Shown: positions 6,204 to 13,159 of the stretch, piece after piece
How the letters are laid out: each line of letters starts with the position of its first letter
How positions within the stretch are numbered: the stretch's first letter is position 1
Source of the DNA: an uncultured Bacteroidota bacterium
GTDB lineage: Bacteria; Bacteroidota; Bacteroidia; UKL13-3
NCBI GenBank assembly: GCA_903898215.1
Contig: CAIUEQ010000013.1
Location: 1-13,875 of the forward strand
Direction of reading: 5' to 3'
DNA length: 13,875 nt
Notes under the pieces: generated by a model
Database searches by the model: none
What the model was told of the DNA's origin: nothing
The model's input: the letters and a program-made list of their open reading frames with translations, nothing else
Made by a program: the position numbers and the translations under genes

Positions 6204-7760
6204 GTGAATAGTGAACTGATCATTAATTGTCATCCAAGCGGAGGCATTGAGATTGCACTTTTGCGTGATAAAAAACTCATTGAGATTCATCACGAAAAAG
6301 CCGATAATAATTTCGCTGTTGGTGATGTATATTTGGGTAGCGTTAATAAAATTATGCCCGGACTTAATGCCGCATTTATTGATGTTGGGCATGAGCGCGA
6401 TGCTTTTTTGCATTACCTCGACCTTGGTCCACAGATAAAATCGTTGATGAAGTTTGTTAAAACACTTCGCAATAATCGCAACCAAAGCATCTGGCCACTT
6501 AAGGAAGAAAACGAACCCGATATTGAAAAAACCGGAAAAATTGGAACTTTGATGAGCCGCTTTCAACAAGTGGTTGTTCAGGTTTCTAAAGAACCAATTT
6601 CTAATAAAGGTCCGCGCTTAACTTCTCAAATTTCATTAGCAGGAAGATTTGTTGTATTGATGCCTTTTGATGAAGGTGTATCAATTTCTAAAAAAATTGT
6701 TAAACAAGATGAACGTCTTCGTTTAAAAAAATTAGTTCAAAGTATCAAACCACAAAACTTTGGAGTGATTGTTCGTACTGTTGCCGAAGATCAAACTGTT
6801 GAGGAACTTCATAAAGATTTGCAAGACCTTACCGGAAAATGGGAGCAATTATGCGAGCAATTAAAAACTGCAGAGCCTAAGCAGAAAATTCTTGGTGAAG
6901 GTGATCGTACGCTTACTCTTGTGCGCGATTTGCTTAATGATGATTTTTCGGGTATCCATATCAATAATCAGTTTTTGTATAACGAAATTAAAACTTACGT
7001 AAAAGCAAAAGCCCCAGATCTAGAAAAAATTGTAAAATTATATAACGGCAAAACACCAATATTTGAACAACTTGGAGTTGATAAACAAATCAAAGCATCT
7101 TTTGGTAAAGAGGTGAATTTTTTGGGTGGATGTTATTTGATTATTGAACATACTGAAGCATTACACGTAATTGATGTAAACAGTGGAAGTACTTCCGGAA
7201 AGGAAATCAATCAGGAAGAAAATGCTTTAAGAGTGAATCTTGAAGCTGCTGCTGAAATTGCCCGTCAATTGCGTTTGCGTGATATGGGAGGAATTATTGT
7301 AATTGATTTTATCGATTTAAAAACTCCAGGAAATCGCAGAAAAGTTTACGAGAAACTAAAAGAGGAAATGAGCACCGACAGAGCAAAACACAAAATTCTG
7401 CCGATGAGTCCTTTTGGTTTGATGCAAATTACTCGTCAGCGCGTGCGCCCGCAAATGAAAATTGTGGTAACCGAAAAATGTCCGACTTGTAAAGGAACCG
7501 GAGAAACATCATCGAGTGTTGTGATGATGGATGAAATTGATAATAGATTAAAATATTTAGTTCACAATATGAATATGAAAGGCATCAGCATTCATGTTCA
7601 TCCATATATTGCTGCGTTTTTAACAAAAGGATATTTAAAATCAAAACGTTTCGAATGGTTCTTTAAATACAAACGTTTTATTAAAGTTGTTCCCGTAAAT
7701 TCATTCCAGTTTGGAGAATATAAATTCTTTAATGCTGCAGGTGAAGAAATTGATGTTTAA
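6204..7760 (+). CDS. rng: ribonuclease G/E family endoribonuclease
   Basis: This family cuts single-stranded RNA at AU-rich sites, matures rRNA ends and starts mRNA decay. The 518-residue product has an S1 RNA-binding domain (about 38-155) containing VGDVYLGSVNKIMPGLNAAF and a family-typical insertion. The 5'-sensor/RNase H-like region and the catalytic DNase I-like domain follow, with Mg2+-binding Asp324 in HVIDVNSGS and Asp368 in IIVIDFIDL. The Zn-link cysteines are Cys426 and Cys429 in CPTCKGTGE. A small C-terminal domain ends the protein. It lacks the long unstructured tail of RNase E, so it is RNase G-like in length. The start is GTG at 6204, giving the family beginning NSELIIN; no ATG is nearby. 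It converges on the propeller gene. Confidence 0.94.
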   Translation: MNSELIINCHPSGGIEIALLRDKKLIEIHHEKADNNFAVGDVYLGSVNKIMPGLNAAFIDVGHERDAFLHYLDLGPQIKSLMKFVKTLRNNRNQSIWPLKEENEPDIEKTGKIGTLMSRFQQVVVQVSKEPISNKGPRLTSQISLAGRFVVLMPFDEGVSISKKIVKQDERLRLKKLVQSIKPQNFGVIVRTVAEDQTVEELHKDLQDLTGKWEQLCEQLKTAEPKQKILGEGDRTLTLVRDLLNDDFSGIHINNQFLYNEIKTYVKAKAPDLEKIVKLYNGKTPIFEQLGVDKQIKASFGKEVNFLGGCYLIIEHTEALHVIDVNSGSTSGKEINQEENALRVNLEAAAEIARQLRLRDMGGIIVIDFIDLKTPGNRRKVYEKLKEEMSTDRAKHKILPMSPFGLMQITRQRVRPQMKIVVTEKCPTCKGTGETSSSVVMMDEIDNRLKYLVHNMNMKGISIHVHPYIAAFLTKGYLKSKRFEWFFKYKRFIKVVPVNSFQFGEYKFFNAAGEEIDV

Positions 7761-7764
7761 AAAG

Positions 7765-7828
7765 TAAGCGCAAAGGCGCAAAGGGCGCAAAGAATATTTT
7801 CTCCGCGTTCTCCGCGACTCTGCGTTTA
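7765..7828. repeat. 64-bp imperfect palindrome of GCGCAAAG-type repeats
   Basis: Two 32-base arms, 7765-7796 and 7797-7828, are imperfect reverse complements. The left arm is built from three GCGCAAAG-like units; the right arm has the matching CTCCGCG, CTCCGCG and CTCTGCG units. The GC content is far above the surroundings. It starts four bases after the rng stop, and its last three bases are the stop codon of the minus-strand propeller gene. It may work as a bidirectional terminator or be a nonautonomous repeat; similar GCAAAG/CTTTGC repeats occur dispersed in several bacterial groups. Confidence 0.7.
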
Positions 7829-8881
7829 GTAAATCAATCTTCCGATTTTTCCTTTTCCTCCTGCTAAGAAAACAGCCTTTCCATTTTTTGCTTTGCGAAC
7901 AACGTTGAAAGATTCTTTGCTGATTTGAATATACTTTGGCTTTTTATATTCATTTAAATCAACACCTTTTGTTCCACAGGAGATTTGCTGAGTTGAATAA
8001 TGTTTTTCAATACACGATTTATAATTTGTTGCATCATCCCCCGAAACCAATGATTTAGATTTTGATGGTTCAAACAAAATTGTTGATTTGAATTTTGAAC
8101 TGTCATTAAGATAATCACCTCCAATAGCTCTAATCATTTTTCCATCATTCTCAAACACGATTGAAAAAATTCCTTGTGAGGATTTACCTTGAATTATTTC
8201 TGTTGATGAATTTATCCATGAATTTCCATATGTATTTGAATAAAAAATTCTGGCAACTTTTCCTCCAGAACCAAATGCAACAATGCTATCGAAGCCACAT
8301 CTCAAACTCGTTCCACTTGCTGCAAATACAGCTTCTCCCAGATGTGCTTTTGGTGTTTTGTTGGTATCCAATTGTTGCCAAGTTTCGCCACCATCTTTTG
8401 TTTGAAGTAATAAAAAATATCCATTGATAGGGTCGCCAACAAGCATTCCTTTTTTATCATTCCAAAAATCCATTGCATCTAAAAAATAAGTAGTGTCAGT
8501 ATTTTTATAAACTTCTTTCCATGTTTGTCCGCCATCAATTGTTTTTAAAATATATGCCGGAGTTCCGCTGCTCATAATGATTGCACGCTTTTCATCAAAG
8601 GCTTCAATATCGCGGAAATCACTTTTCTCGTAACCTTTCAATTGTTGGAAAGAAAATGTTTTTCCTCCATCAATACTTCGTGCAATTGTTCCTTTGCTGC
8701 CACTTACCCAAATGATTTTATCATCCACAACACTTAATCCTCTGAAAGAAGTTTTGCTTAAAATTATACCTTGGCCTAAATGAAAAGTATTGCTGTCGAG
8801 TATTTCAATTTTGTATTGCGCGCTCACATTAAATGCAATAAAAAGAATAAACGCAGAGACGCAAAGACGGAGAGTTTTCAT
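7826..8881 (-). CDS. secreted BNR/Asp-box beta-propeller protein (Ycf48/sortilin-like fold)
   Basis: The 351-residue product starts with a signal peptide (MKTLRLCVSAFILFIAFNVS then Ala-Gln), with a likely cleavage after Ala21, so it is exported. Asp-box motifs of the S-x-D-G-G-x-T-W type occur at 69-76 (SIDGGKTF), 114-121 (TIDGGQTW) and 161-168 (TKDGGETW), with a degenerate one near 216-222. This indicates a seven- or six-bladed propeller of the BNR/Ycf48-like kind, often annotated vaguely as oxidoreductase in this phylum. No catalytic residues of a sialidase are evident, so the function is unknown. The start at 8881 is chosen because its ATG overlaps the upstream glycosyltransferase stop (ATGA) and begins a proper signal peptide; a longer frame to 8929 exists but lacks this. 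Start and stop regions both lie in repeat copies. Confidence 0.8.
   Translation of the reverse strand: MKTLRLCVSAFILFIAFNVSAQYKIEILDSNTFHLGQGIILSKTSFRGLSVVDDKIIWVSGSKGTIARSIDGGKTFSFQQLKGYEKSDFRDIEAFDEKRAIIMSSGTPAYILKTIDGGQTWKEVYKNTDTTYFLDAMDFWNDKKGMLVGDPINGYFLLLQTKDGGETWQQLDTNKTPKAHLGEAVFAASGTSLRCGFDSIVAFGSGGKVARIFYSNTYGNSWINSSTEIIQGKSSQGIFSIVFENDGKMIRAIGGDYLNDSSKFKSTILFEPSKSKSLVSGDDATNYKSCIEKHYSTQQISCGTKGVDLNEYKKPKYIQISKESFNVVRKAKNGKAVFLAGGKGKIGRLIY
8848..8874. repeat. second copy of the GC-rich repeat, inside the signal-peptide coding region
   Basis: TAAACGCAGAGACGCAAAG and the following ACGGAGAG are closely related to the reverse complement of the right arm at 7797-7828: the first 11 bases (TAAACGCAGAG) are identical and the spacing of the CGCAAAG-like units is kept. 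On the minus strand it encodes about residues 3-11 of the propeller protein (TLRLCVSAF). Only one arm is present; there is no adjacent inverted partner here. Confidence 0.65.
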
Positions 8882-10032
8882 TTTAATTTTTCTAATCTTA
8901 TAGAAAGTTTTTCGATGATGTTTGTCCACGAATAAGTTTCGAAAAAAGTTGAAGGAATATTTTCTCTTTTATCAATATTATCGACAATAGCATTTGCAAA
9001 AGCTGTCCAATCATTATCAGGAGTGATAATTAATTTATTTCCGCAAACAGCTGGGTCAATTCCTTCGGCACCGGTTTTTGTAGAGATCACCGTTTGATTC
9101 ATTGCCAAAGTATCAATGGCTTTTGTCTTCACACCACCACCACTTAATATCGGATTAATCATCACATCAGCGCCATCAATATATGCGTTAATATCATCAA
9201 CAAATCCGCAATAGTTGATTTCAATTTTATCTGTCAATTTTTTTTGAATCGCTTCAGGAAGATTTTTTCCACAGATCAAAATCTTAAATTTTAAACCTTC
9301 GATTAGTTTTAGCAAAGGATAAATTTTGTCGTTGATAAATTCAACAGCTTCGTAATTCGGAGCATAATTCATTGTAGCAAAAAATAGTAAAATCTTTTCA
9401 TCACTTTTAATGTCGTATTCTTTTTCAAGAAAATTTCTGTTGTCAATATTTTTTTGAGAGGGCTCTATAGTTTCAATTCCATAAGGCGTTAACAAGGTTT
9501 TGTTTTCGTTCAGATCAAATTCATAAATAGCTTTTTGTCTGTCAACTTCACTAACAAAAATTACCAAGTCAGCAATTTTGTAAGTCCATTTTTCATAGAT
9601 ATAAAGCATTTGCCAAAACCACTTACCCATTGATTTAAAACGCAGGTATTCGATATTGTTGCTTCGTAGAAATATTTTCTTTTTCGAAAAGAATTTCAGC
9701 ATCAGCATCAACCAACCAAACCATGGCTGATCAAAAAATAATAGTTCAATATTTTTTTCTTTGATGAGTTTAAGTAAACGACCAATAAGGAAAAAGTTGA
9801 CATACCTTGATATTTTAAAAGGCATACCGAAGATAAGGTCGAGGTTTGATGTTTGTTGTTTGTAGTTTTGGTTGTAAGGTTCGACAGTAAAAACGGTGAC
9901 GTTATGTTTAAAGGAAAGGTATCGTAAAATATTTAATGTAGAAATTTCACCACCCGTGGTTGCCGGCAGAAAAGGGTAGGAGATAATTGCGAGAATGTTT
10001 TTCTTACTAGTTTCGATAGTACAATTATGCAA
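8878..10032 (-). CDS. glycosyltransferase, GT-B fold, group 1 (GT4-like)
   Basis: The 384-residue cytoplasmic or membrane-associated enzyme probably transfers a sugar from a nucleotide sugar to a surface glycan, lipid or protein. The N-terminal Rossmann domain has ILAIISYPFLPATTGGEIS, with the Gly-rich acceptor-side loop. The C-terminal domain has LLFFATMNYAPNYEAVEFI, ILICGKNLP, and the donor-binding region GGGVKTKAIDTLAMNQTVIS then TGAEGI. The position usually held by Glu in this family is Asp here (KAIDTLA), a conservative change. Substrate cannot be told. The start is TTG at 10032, just before the KKNILAIISYPF strand; the frame stays open upstream but without ATG or GTG, and GGAAAA precedes the TTG. 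It is coupled to the secreted propeller gene by ATGA. Confidence 0.82.
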   Translation of the reverse strand: MHNCTIETSKKNILAIISYPFLPATTGGEISTLNILRYLSFKHNVTVFTVEPYNQNYKQQTSNLDLIFGMPFKISRYVNFFLIGRLLKLIKEKNIELLFFDQPWFGWLMLMLKFFSKKKIFLRSNNIEYLRFKSMGKWFWQMLYIYEKWTYKIADLVIFVSEVDRQKAIYEFDLNENKTLLTPYGIETIEPSQKNIDNRNFLEKEYDIKSDEKILLFFATMNYAPNYEAVEFINDKIYPLLKLIEGLKFKILICGKNLPEAIQKKLTDKIEINYCGFVDDINAYIDGADVMINPILSGGGVKTKAIDTLAMNQTVISTKTGAEGIDPAVCGNKLIITPDNDWTAFANAIVDNIDKRENIPSTFFETYSWTNIIEKLSIRLEKLK

Positions 10033-10098
10033 TTTTCCTTCGATAAAAGTTTCATAAATCTTATTGAAATAAATTTCTTTTCCTATCAGATGAAATGA

Positions 10099-10106
10099 TA
10101 ATATTG
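10099..10106 (+). promoter_or_regulatory. possible -7 element of hpt
   Basis: TAATATTG differs from TAnnTTTG at one base and ends only five bases before the hpt ATG at 10112. If used, the transcript would start at or next to the start codon. No TTTG was seen at the proper distance upstream. Confidence 0.25.
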
Positions 10107-10111
10107 CAAAT

Positions 10112-10648
10112 ATGAATACTGTTAAAGTACTTGACCGACAATTCGAAATCTTTCTATCATCCGAAAAAATTCAGGATAGAGTGAAAGTTTTAGCCGATGA
10201 TATCTCGAAAGTGTATGCTGATAAAACGCCTTTTTTTATAGGCATTCTCAATGGTTCATTTATGTTTGCCTCCGATTTATTGAAGAATTTAAATTTCCCT
10301 TGTCAGGTTTCGTTTATGAAATTGGCAAGTTATTCCGGAACACAATCACTAGGTGTGGTAAATAATTTGGTTGGGTTAAAAGAAAATATTGAAGGTCGCC
10401 ACGTAATTATTATTGAAGATATTATTGATACTGGTTTAACCATTAGTCATTTGCTTGAAGAAATTCAAGCTAAAAAACCTGCATCTATAAGTATTGCAAC
10501 ATTTCTATTAAAACCAGAAGCTTTAAAAAAAGATGTTAAAGCAGATTATGTTGGTTTTGAAGTTCCTGTAAAATTTCTGATTGGCTACGGTTTAGATTAT
10601 GATGGTTATGGAAGAAATTTGAAACATATCTATTCAGAAGTAGAATAA
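10112..10648 (+). CDS. hpt: hypoxanthine phosphoribosyltransferase
   Basis: This enzyme salvages hypoxanthine (and often guanine) with PRPP to form IMP or GMP in the cytoplasm. The 178-residue product is typical in length. The PRPP-binding motif VIIIEDIIDTGLT lies at 98-110, with acidic Glu102 and Asp103 and the probable general base Asp106. The GILNGSFMFASDLL region (44-57) forms the other phosphate-contacting loop, and SYSGTQSLG (74-81) is the flexible active-site loop. The C-terminal FLIGYGLDYDGYGRNL is characteristic of the family. It is followed 91 bases later by adk; the order hpt-adk-obgE is one I know from Bacteroidota and groups purine nucleotide metabolism. Confidence 0.95.
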   Translation: MNTVKVLDRQFEIFLSSEKIQDRVKVLADDISKVYADKTPFFIGILNGSFMFASDLLKNLNFPCQVSFMKLASYSGTQSLGVVNNLVGLKENIEGRHVIIIEDIIDTGLTISHLLEEIQAKKPASISIATFLLKPEALKKDVKADYVGFEVPVKFLIGYGLDYDGYGRNLKHIYSEVE

Positions 10649-10681
10649 CTCATTACATCGTTAATATTCAAAATATTGCCT

Positions 10682-10689
10682 TACTTTCG
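10682..10689 (+). promoter_or_regulatory. probable -7 element of adk
   Basis: TACTTTCG, followed by C, matches TAnnTTTG with one change and lies 50 bases before the adk start. A clear -33 TTTG is missing. The adk-obgE part may thus have its own promoter in addition to readthrough from hpt. Confidence 0.35.
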
Positions 10690-10739
10690 CGGCTTAAATT
10701 TTATCTTAAATAAAACATCAAAATTCTAAATTTTATTTC

Positions 10740-11309
10740 ATGTTAAACATTGTACTCTTTGGTCCTCCAGGCGCTGGTAAAGGAACTCAATCAGAAAAGT
10801 TAATTCAAAAATACGGACTGGCTCATCTTTCAACTGGTGATATTTTTCGTGCAAATATTAAAGGTGGAACAGAATTGGGAACCCTTGCAAAAAGTTATAT
10901 CGACAAAGGACAACTTGTGCCCGATGAAGTAACTATTGGAATGTTGGAATCTGAATTAAAAAAACACGATGGAGCAAAAGGTTTTATTTTTGATGGCTTT
11001 CCACGCACATCTGCTCAGGCAGAAGCTTTGGATGCTTTGCTTGCAAAAATGAATACCGAAATTACTATGATGCTTGCTTTGGAAGTGGAAGAAGAAGAAT
11101 TGCGCAAACGCTTGTTGCTTCGAGGAAAAGATTCTGGCAGAGCCGATGATCAAAATCCTGAAATTATTCAAAACAGAATTAATGTTTACAATAACGAAAC
11201 AACACCAGTAAAACATTTTTATACCAAACAAAATAAGTATAAAGGAATACAAGGAATCGGTGAAATCGATTTCATCTTTGAAGCTTTGTGTAAAGCAATA
11301 GATAATTAG
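10740..11309 (+). CDS. adk: adenylate kinase, short form
   Basis: Adenylate kinase balances ATP, ADP and AMP by phosphate transfer from ATP to AMP in the cytoplasm. The 189-residue protein carries the P-loop GPPGAGKGTQ at 8-17, the AMP-binding STGDIFR, the DGFPRT motif, and LLLRGKDSGRADD in place of a long LID. It lacks the zinc-finger LID insertion of the 210-plus-residue forms, as usual in Bacteroidota. The stop TAG (11307-11309) lies inside the left terminal motif of the cassette that follows. Confidence 0.96.
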   Translation: MLNIVLFGPPGAGKGTQSEKLIQKYGLAHLSTGDIFRANIKGGTELGTLAKSYIDKGQLVPDEVTIGMLESELKKHDGAKGFIFDGFPRTSAQAEALDALLAKMNTEITMMLALEVEEEELRKRLLLRGKDSGRADDQNPEIIQNRINVYNNETTPVKHFYTKQNKYKGIQGIGEIDFIFEALCKAIDN

Positions 11310-11776
11310 TTAATGAGAGAATGAGAGAGTGATGGAATAATTAAATAATAAAATAATGACTGCCGAAAAAAACGAATTTGCTACTCAATTTAGAAACAGA
11401 ACAAAAAAATTTGCTGTTGAAATAATCAGTTATTTCAGAACTCTACCTAAAACCGAGGAAGCGCGAATAGTTGGCAAACAACTTTTACGATCTGCAACTT
11501 CGGTTGCTGCTAATTATCGTGCAGTATGCAGGGCAAGGTCGAAAGCTGAATTTTTTTCGAAACTAAGTATCACAGTTGAGGAAGCTGACGAAAGTTTGTT
11601 TTGGTTGGAGATAATTTCAGAATCGCAAATTAACGTTGATATAAAAACTAAAACACTGATGAAAGAAGCTGAAGAAATTTTAGCCGTTTTATCAAAAGCA
11701 AGAAAAACAACAAGTGAAAAATAAATTAGATATGAAAACATACTCACTCATTTACTCATTCAATAATTCACTAATT
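11304..11776 (+). mobile_element. putative four-helix-bundle gene cassette with imperfect inverted termini
   Basis: Read inward from both sides, the ends carry AATTAGT, then eight bases, then GAATGAG. On the left these are 11304-11310 and 11319-11325; on the right they are the reverse complements at 11770-11776 and 11755-11761. Both flanks continue as low-complexity GAGAGAATGAG or GAGTAAATGAG runs with AATAATT motifs. The enclosed segment holds only the four-helix-bundle gene and separates adk from obgE, genes often adjacent in this phylum. No target duplication or transposase was seen, so mobility is inferred. Confidence 0.35.
11356..11724 (+). CDS. four-helix bundle protein (S23 / 23S rRNA intervening-sequence type)
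   Basis: The 122-residue product matches the TIGR02436-like family: FRNRTKKFAVEIISYFRTLP near the start, then the family core VGKQLLRSATSVAANYRAVC, then the KAEFFSKLSITVEEADESLFWLE helix, and a closing helix to EILAVLSK. These proteins form four-helix bundles and pentamers; the name S23 comes from their occurrence in rRNA intervening sequences, and no enzymatic function is established. Here it stands in an operon-like position with no rRNA nearby. The ATG at 11356 is 46 bases after adk. Its flanking low-complexity inverted ends suggest that it arrived as a unit. Confidence 0.88.
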   Translation: MTAEKNEFATQFRNRTKKFAVEIISYFRTLPKTEEARIVGKQLLRSATSVAANYRAVCRARSKAEFFSKLSITVEEADESLFWLEIISESQINVDIKTKTLMKEAEEILAVLSKARKTTSEK

Positions 11777-11784
11777 TAATAACA

Positions 11785-12777
11785 GTGGCTGATTCAAACT
11801 TTGTAGATTACGTAAAAATTTGTTGTCGTACCGGAAACGGTGGAGCAGGAGTGATGCATTTGTTGCGTGATAAGCGTACTGCCAAAGGTGGTCCTGATGG
11901 TGGAAATGGCGGACGAGGAGGTGATATTATTTTAAGAGGAAGTTCTCAACTTTGGACTTTGCTTCATTTAAAATATCGCAAGCATATTTTAGCTCAAGAT
12001 GGAAACCGTGGTGAAGGAGGAAGAAGAACAGGTTCGGATGGAAAAGATGAATATCTTGAAGTGCCACTTGGTACGATTGCAAAAGATGTGGAAACCGGTG
12101 AAGTGATGTTTGAAATTACAGAGGATGGACAAGAAGAAATTTTAGTTAAAGGTGGACGAGGCGGATTAGGAAATTATAATTTTAGTACGCCAACAAATCA
12201 AACTCCGAGATTTGCACAGCCTGGTGAACCCGGAAAAGAAGAATGGAAAATTTTGGAATTGAAAGTGTTGGCTGATGTTGGTTTAGTTGGATTTCCGAAT
12301 GCAGGTAAATCAACTTTATTGAGTGTAATGAGTGCTGCAAAACCAGAGATTGCCGATTATCCTTTTACAACATTGGTTCCAAATTTAGGGATCGTTCAGT
12401 ACCGCGATTTTAAATCATTTGTGATGGCTGATATTCCGGGAATTATTGAAGGCGCTCATGAAGGAAAAGGTTTGGGAACTCGCTTCCTGCGACATATTGA
12501 ACGCAATGCAACTTTGCTTTTTTTAATTCCGTCCGATAGTGCAAACATCAAAGCAGAATATAAAATTTTAACCAACGAGCTTAAAAAATTCAATAAAGAA
12601 TTGCTTGATAAAAAGCGTTTACTTGTGATAAGCAAAAGCGATATTTTGGATGATGAGTTGATGAAAGAAATTAAAAAAGAGTTACCACGAGTACCTCATT
12701 TGTTTATCAGTTCGGCAACAGGGTTTAATATTACAAAGCTCAAGGATAAACTTTGGGAAATGCTGAATGGAGAATAA
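11785..12777 (+). CDS. obgE: GTPase ObgE/CgtA (short form)
   Basis: Obg is a ribosome-associated GTPase acting in 50S assembly and stress control. The 330-residue product has the Gly-rich Obg domain (1-158; GGPDGGNGGRGGDI, GGRGGLGNYNF) and a G domain with G1 GFPNAGKST (169-177), switch I DYPFTTLVPNLG, G3 DIPG at 216-219, a G4 reading SKSD (283-286) instead of NKxD, and G5 SSATG (309-313). It lacks the OCT C-terminal domain, as common in Bacteroidota. The start is GTG at 11785, giving the family beginning ADSNFVDYVKI. It follows the cassette end by eight bases, so the cassette may now supply its leader. Confidence 0.95.
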   Translation: MADSNFVDYVKICCRTGNGGAGVMHLLRDKRTAKGGPDGGNGGRGGDIILRGSSQLWTLLHLKYRKHILAQDGNRGEGGRRTGSDGKDEYLEVPLGTIAKDVETGEVMFEITEDGQEEILVKGGRGGLGNYNFSTPTNQTPRFAQPGEPGKEEWKILELKVLADVGLVGFPNAGKSTLLSVMSAAKPEIADYPFTTLVPNLGIVQYRDFKSFVMADIPGIIEGAHEGKGLGTRFLRHIERNATLLFLIPSDSANIKAEYKILTNELKKFNKELLDKKRLLVISKSDILDDELMKEIKKELPRVPHLFISSATGFNITKLKDKLWEMLNGE

Positions 12778-12782
12778 AAAAT

Positions 12783-12811
12783 TTGACTTTTTTCGATTGA
12801 CTTTTTTTTGA
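12783..12811. repeat. short tandem duplication after obgE
   Basis: TTGACTTTTTTCGA at 12783-12796 is followed directly by TTGACTTTTTTTTGA at 12797-12811, differing in T count and one base, and by a third TTG. It lies at the end of the degraded nucleotidyltransferase tail and fits slippage in decaying sequence. Confidence 0.6.
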
Positions 12812-12880
12812 TTGTTTATCTTTTAGTTCTTGAATTTTTTGTAATTCCTCAACATCTAATTTATCTTTAAGTCTATAATT
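12788..12880 (-). pseudogene. possible C-terminal remnant of an AbiEii/DUF6036-like nucleotidyltransferase
   Basis: On the minus strand, one frame off the small gene before it, codons read NYRLKDKLDVEELQKI then QELKDKQSKKSQ. The pattern RLKD-K-DVEELQKI resembles the end of minimal-nucleotidyltransferase toxins I know from this phylum, where a similar RLKD-x-ADVEEL string precedes the stop. No nucleotidyltransferase core (GG...D-x-D) is present, so at most a tail remains. The frame is open from 12904 to a stop at 12740 and has no ATG. Its position directly after a typical partner gene supports the reading; a short chance match remains possible. Confidence 0.4.
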
Positions 12881-13116
12881 TCGATACTGTGTTTTGTTGG
12901 AAGATTATTAGGATTATAACCATGCATACCGTAAGCAATATTTATAAATGTTCGTAAATGTTGTAGTCGTTGTATAGGTGTTAGCATTGCCATTTCCTTT
13001 CGATCAAATTCTTCCTGTTCTTCAAAAGAATGAAAAATTTTAATATTCATTGAATAAGGAACAGCAGGTTCGTTTATTTGATTTTCATTTTCCGATTCTT
13101 TATTCAAAAATAGCAT
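12856..13116 (-). CDS. small protein resembling the partner of nucleotidyltransferase toxins
   Basis: The 86-residue product contains NIKIFHSFEEQEEFDRKEMA and LTPIQRLQHLR, a pattern I associate with short proteins encoded just upstream of AbiEii/DUF6036-like nucleotidyltransferases; an antitoxin-like role would be an inference. Met23 (ATG at 13048-13050) is an equally likely start, since the recognisable part begins there. The last residues (IIDLKIN) come from reading the toxin-tail sequence out of frame, so the native C terminus was probably lost. No promoter was identified. The gene may be a surviving relic. Confidence 0.55.
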   Translation of the reverse strand: MLFLNKESENENQINEPAVPYSMNIKIFHSFEEQEEFDRKEMAMLTPIQRLQHLRTFINIAYGMHGYNPNNLPTKHSIEIIDLKIN

Positions 13117-13159
13117 TTCTAAAACACTTCGTATTAATTGATAATTTTTTTCCTGATGT

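Noticed and set aside
6147..6569. 140-codon minus-strand frame opposite the start of rng
   Set aside because: It is antisense to the conserved S1 domain of RNase G and covers the terminator hairpin; no family pattern.
8161..8427. 88-codon plus-strand frame opposite the propeller gene
   Set aside because: It runs antisense to the Asp-box region, which has clear coding character on the minus strand.
8882..8929. Longer start (16 extra residues) for the propeller protein
   Set aside because: It would lie wholly inside the glycosyltransferase gene and bury the signal peptide; the ATGA overlap start at 8881 fits better.
10956..11252. 98-codon minus-strand frame opposite adk
   Set aside because: Antisense to conserved adk motifs; Phe-rich low-complexity product.
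11356..11724. Calling the four-helix-bundle gene a ribosomal protein or marking an rRNA intervening sequence
   Set aside because: The S23 name is historical; there is no rRNA sequence in the window and no evidence of ribosomal function.
11514..11747. 77-codon minus-strand frame opposite the four-helix-bundle gene
   Set aside because: Antisense to the conserved family core.
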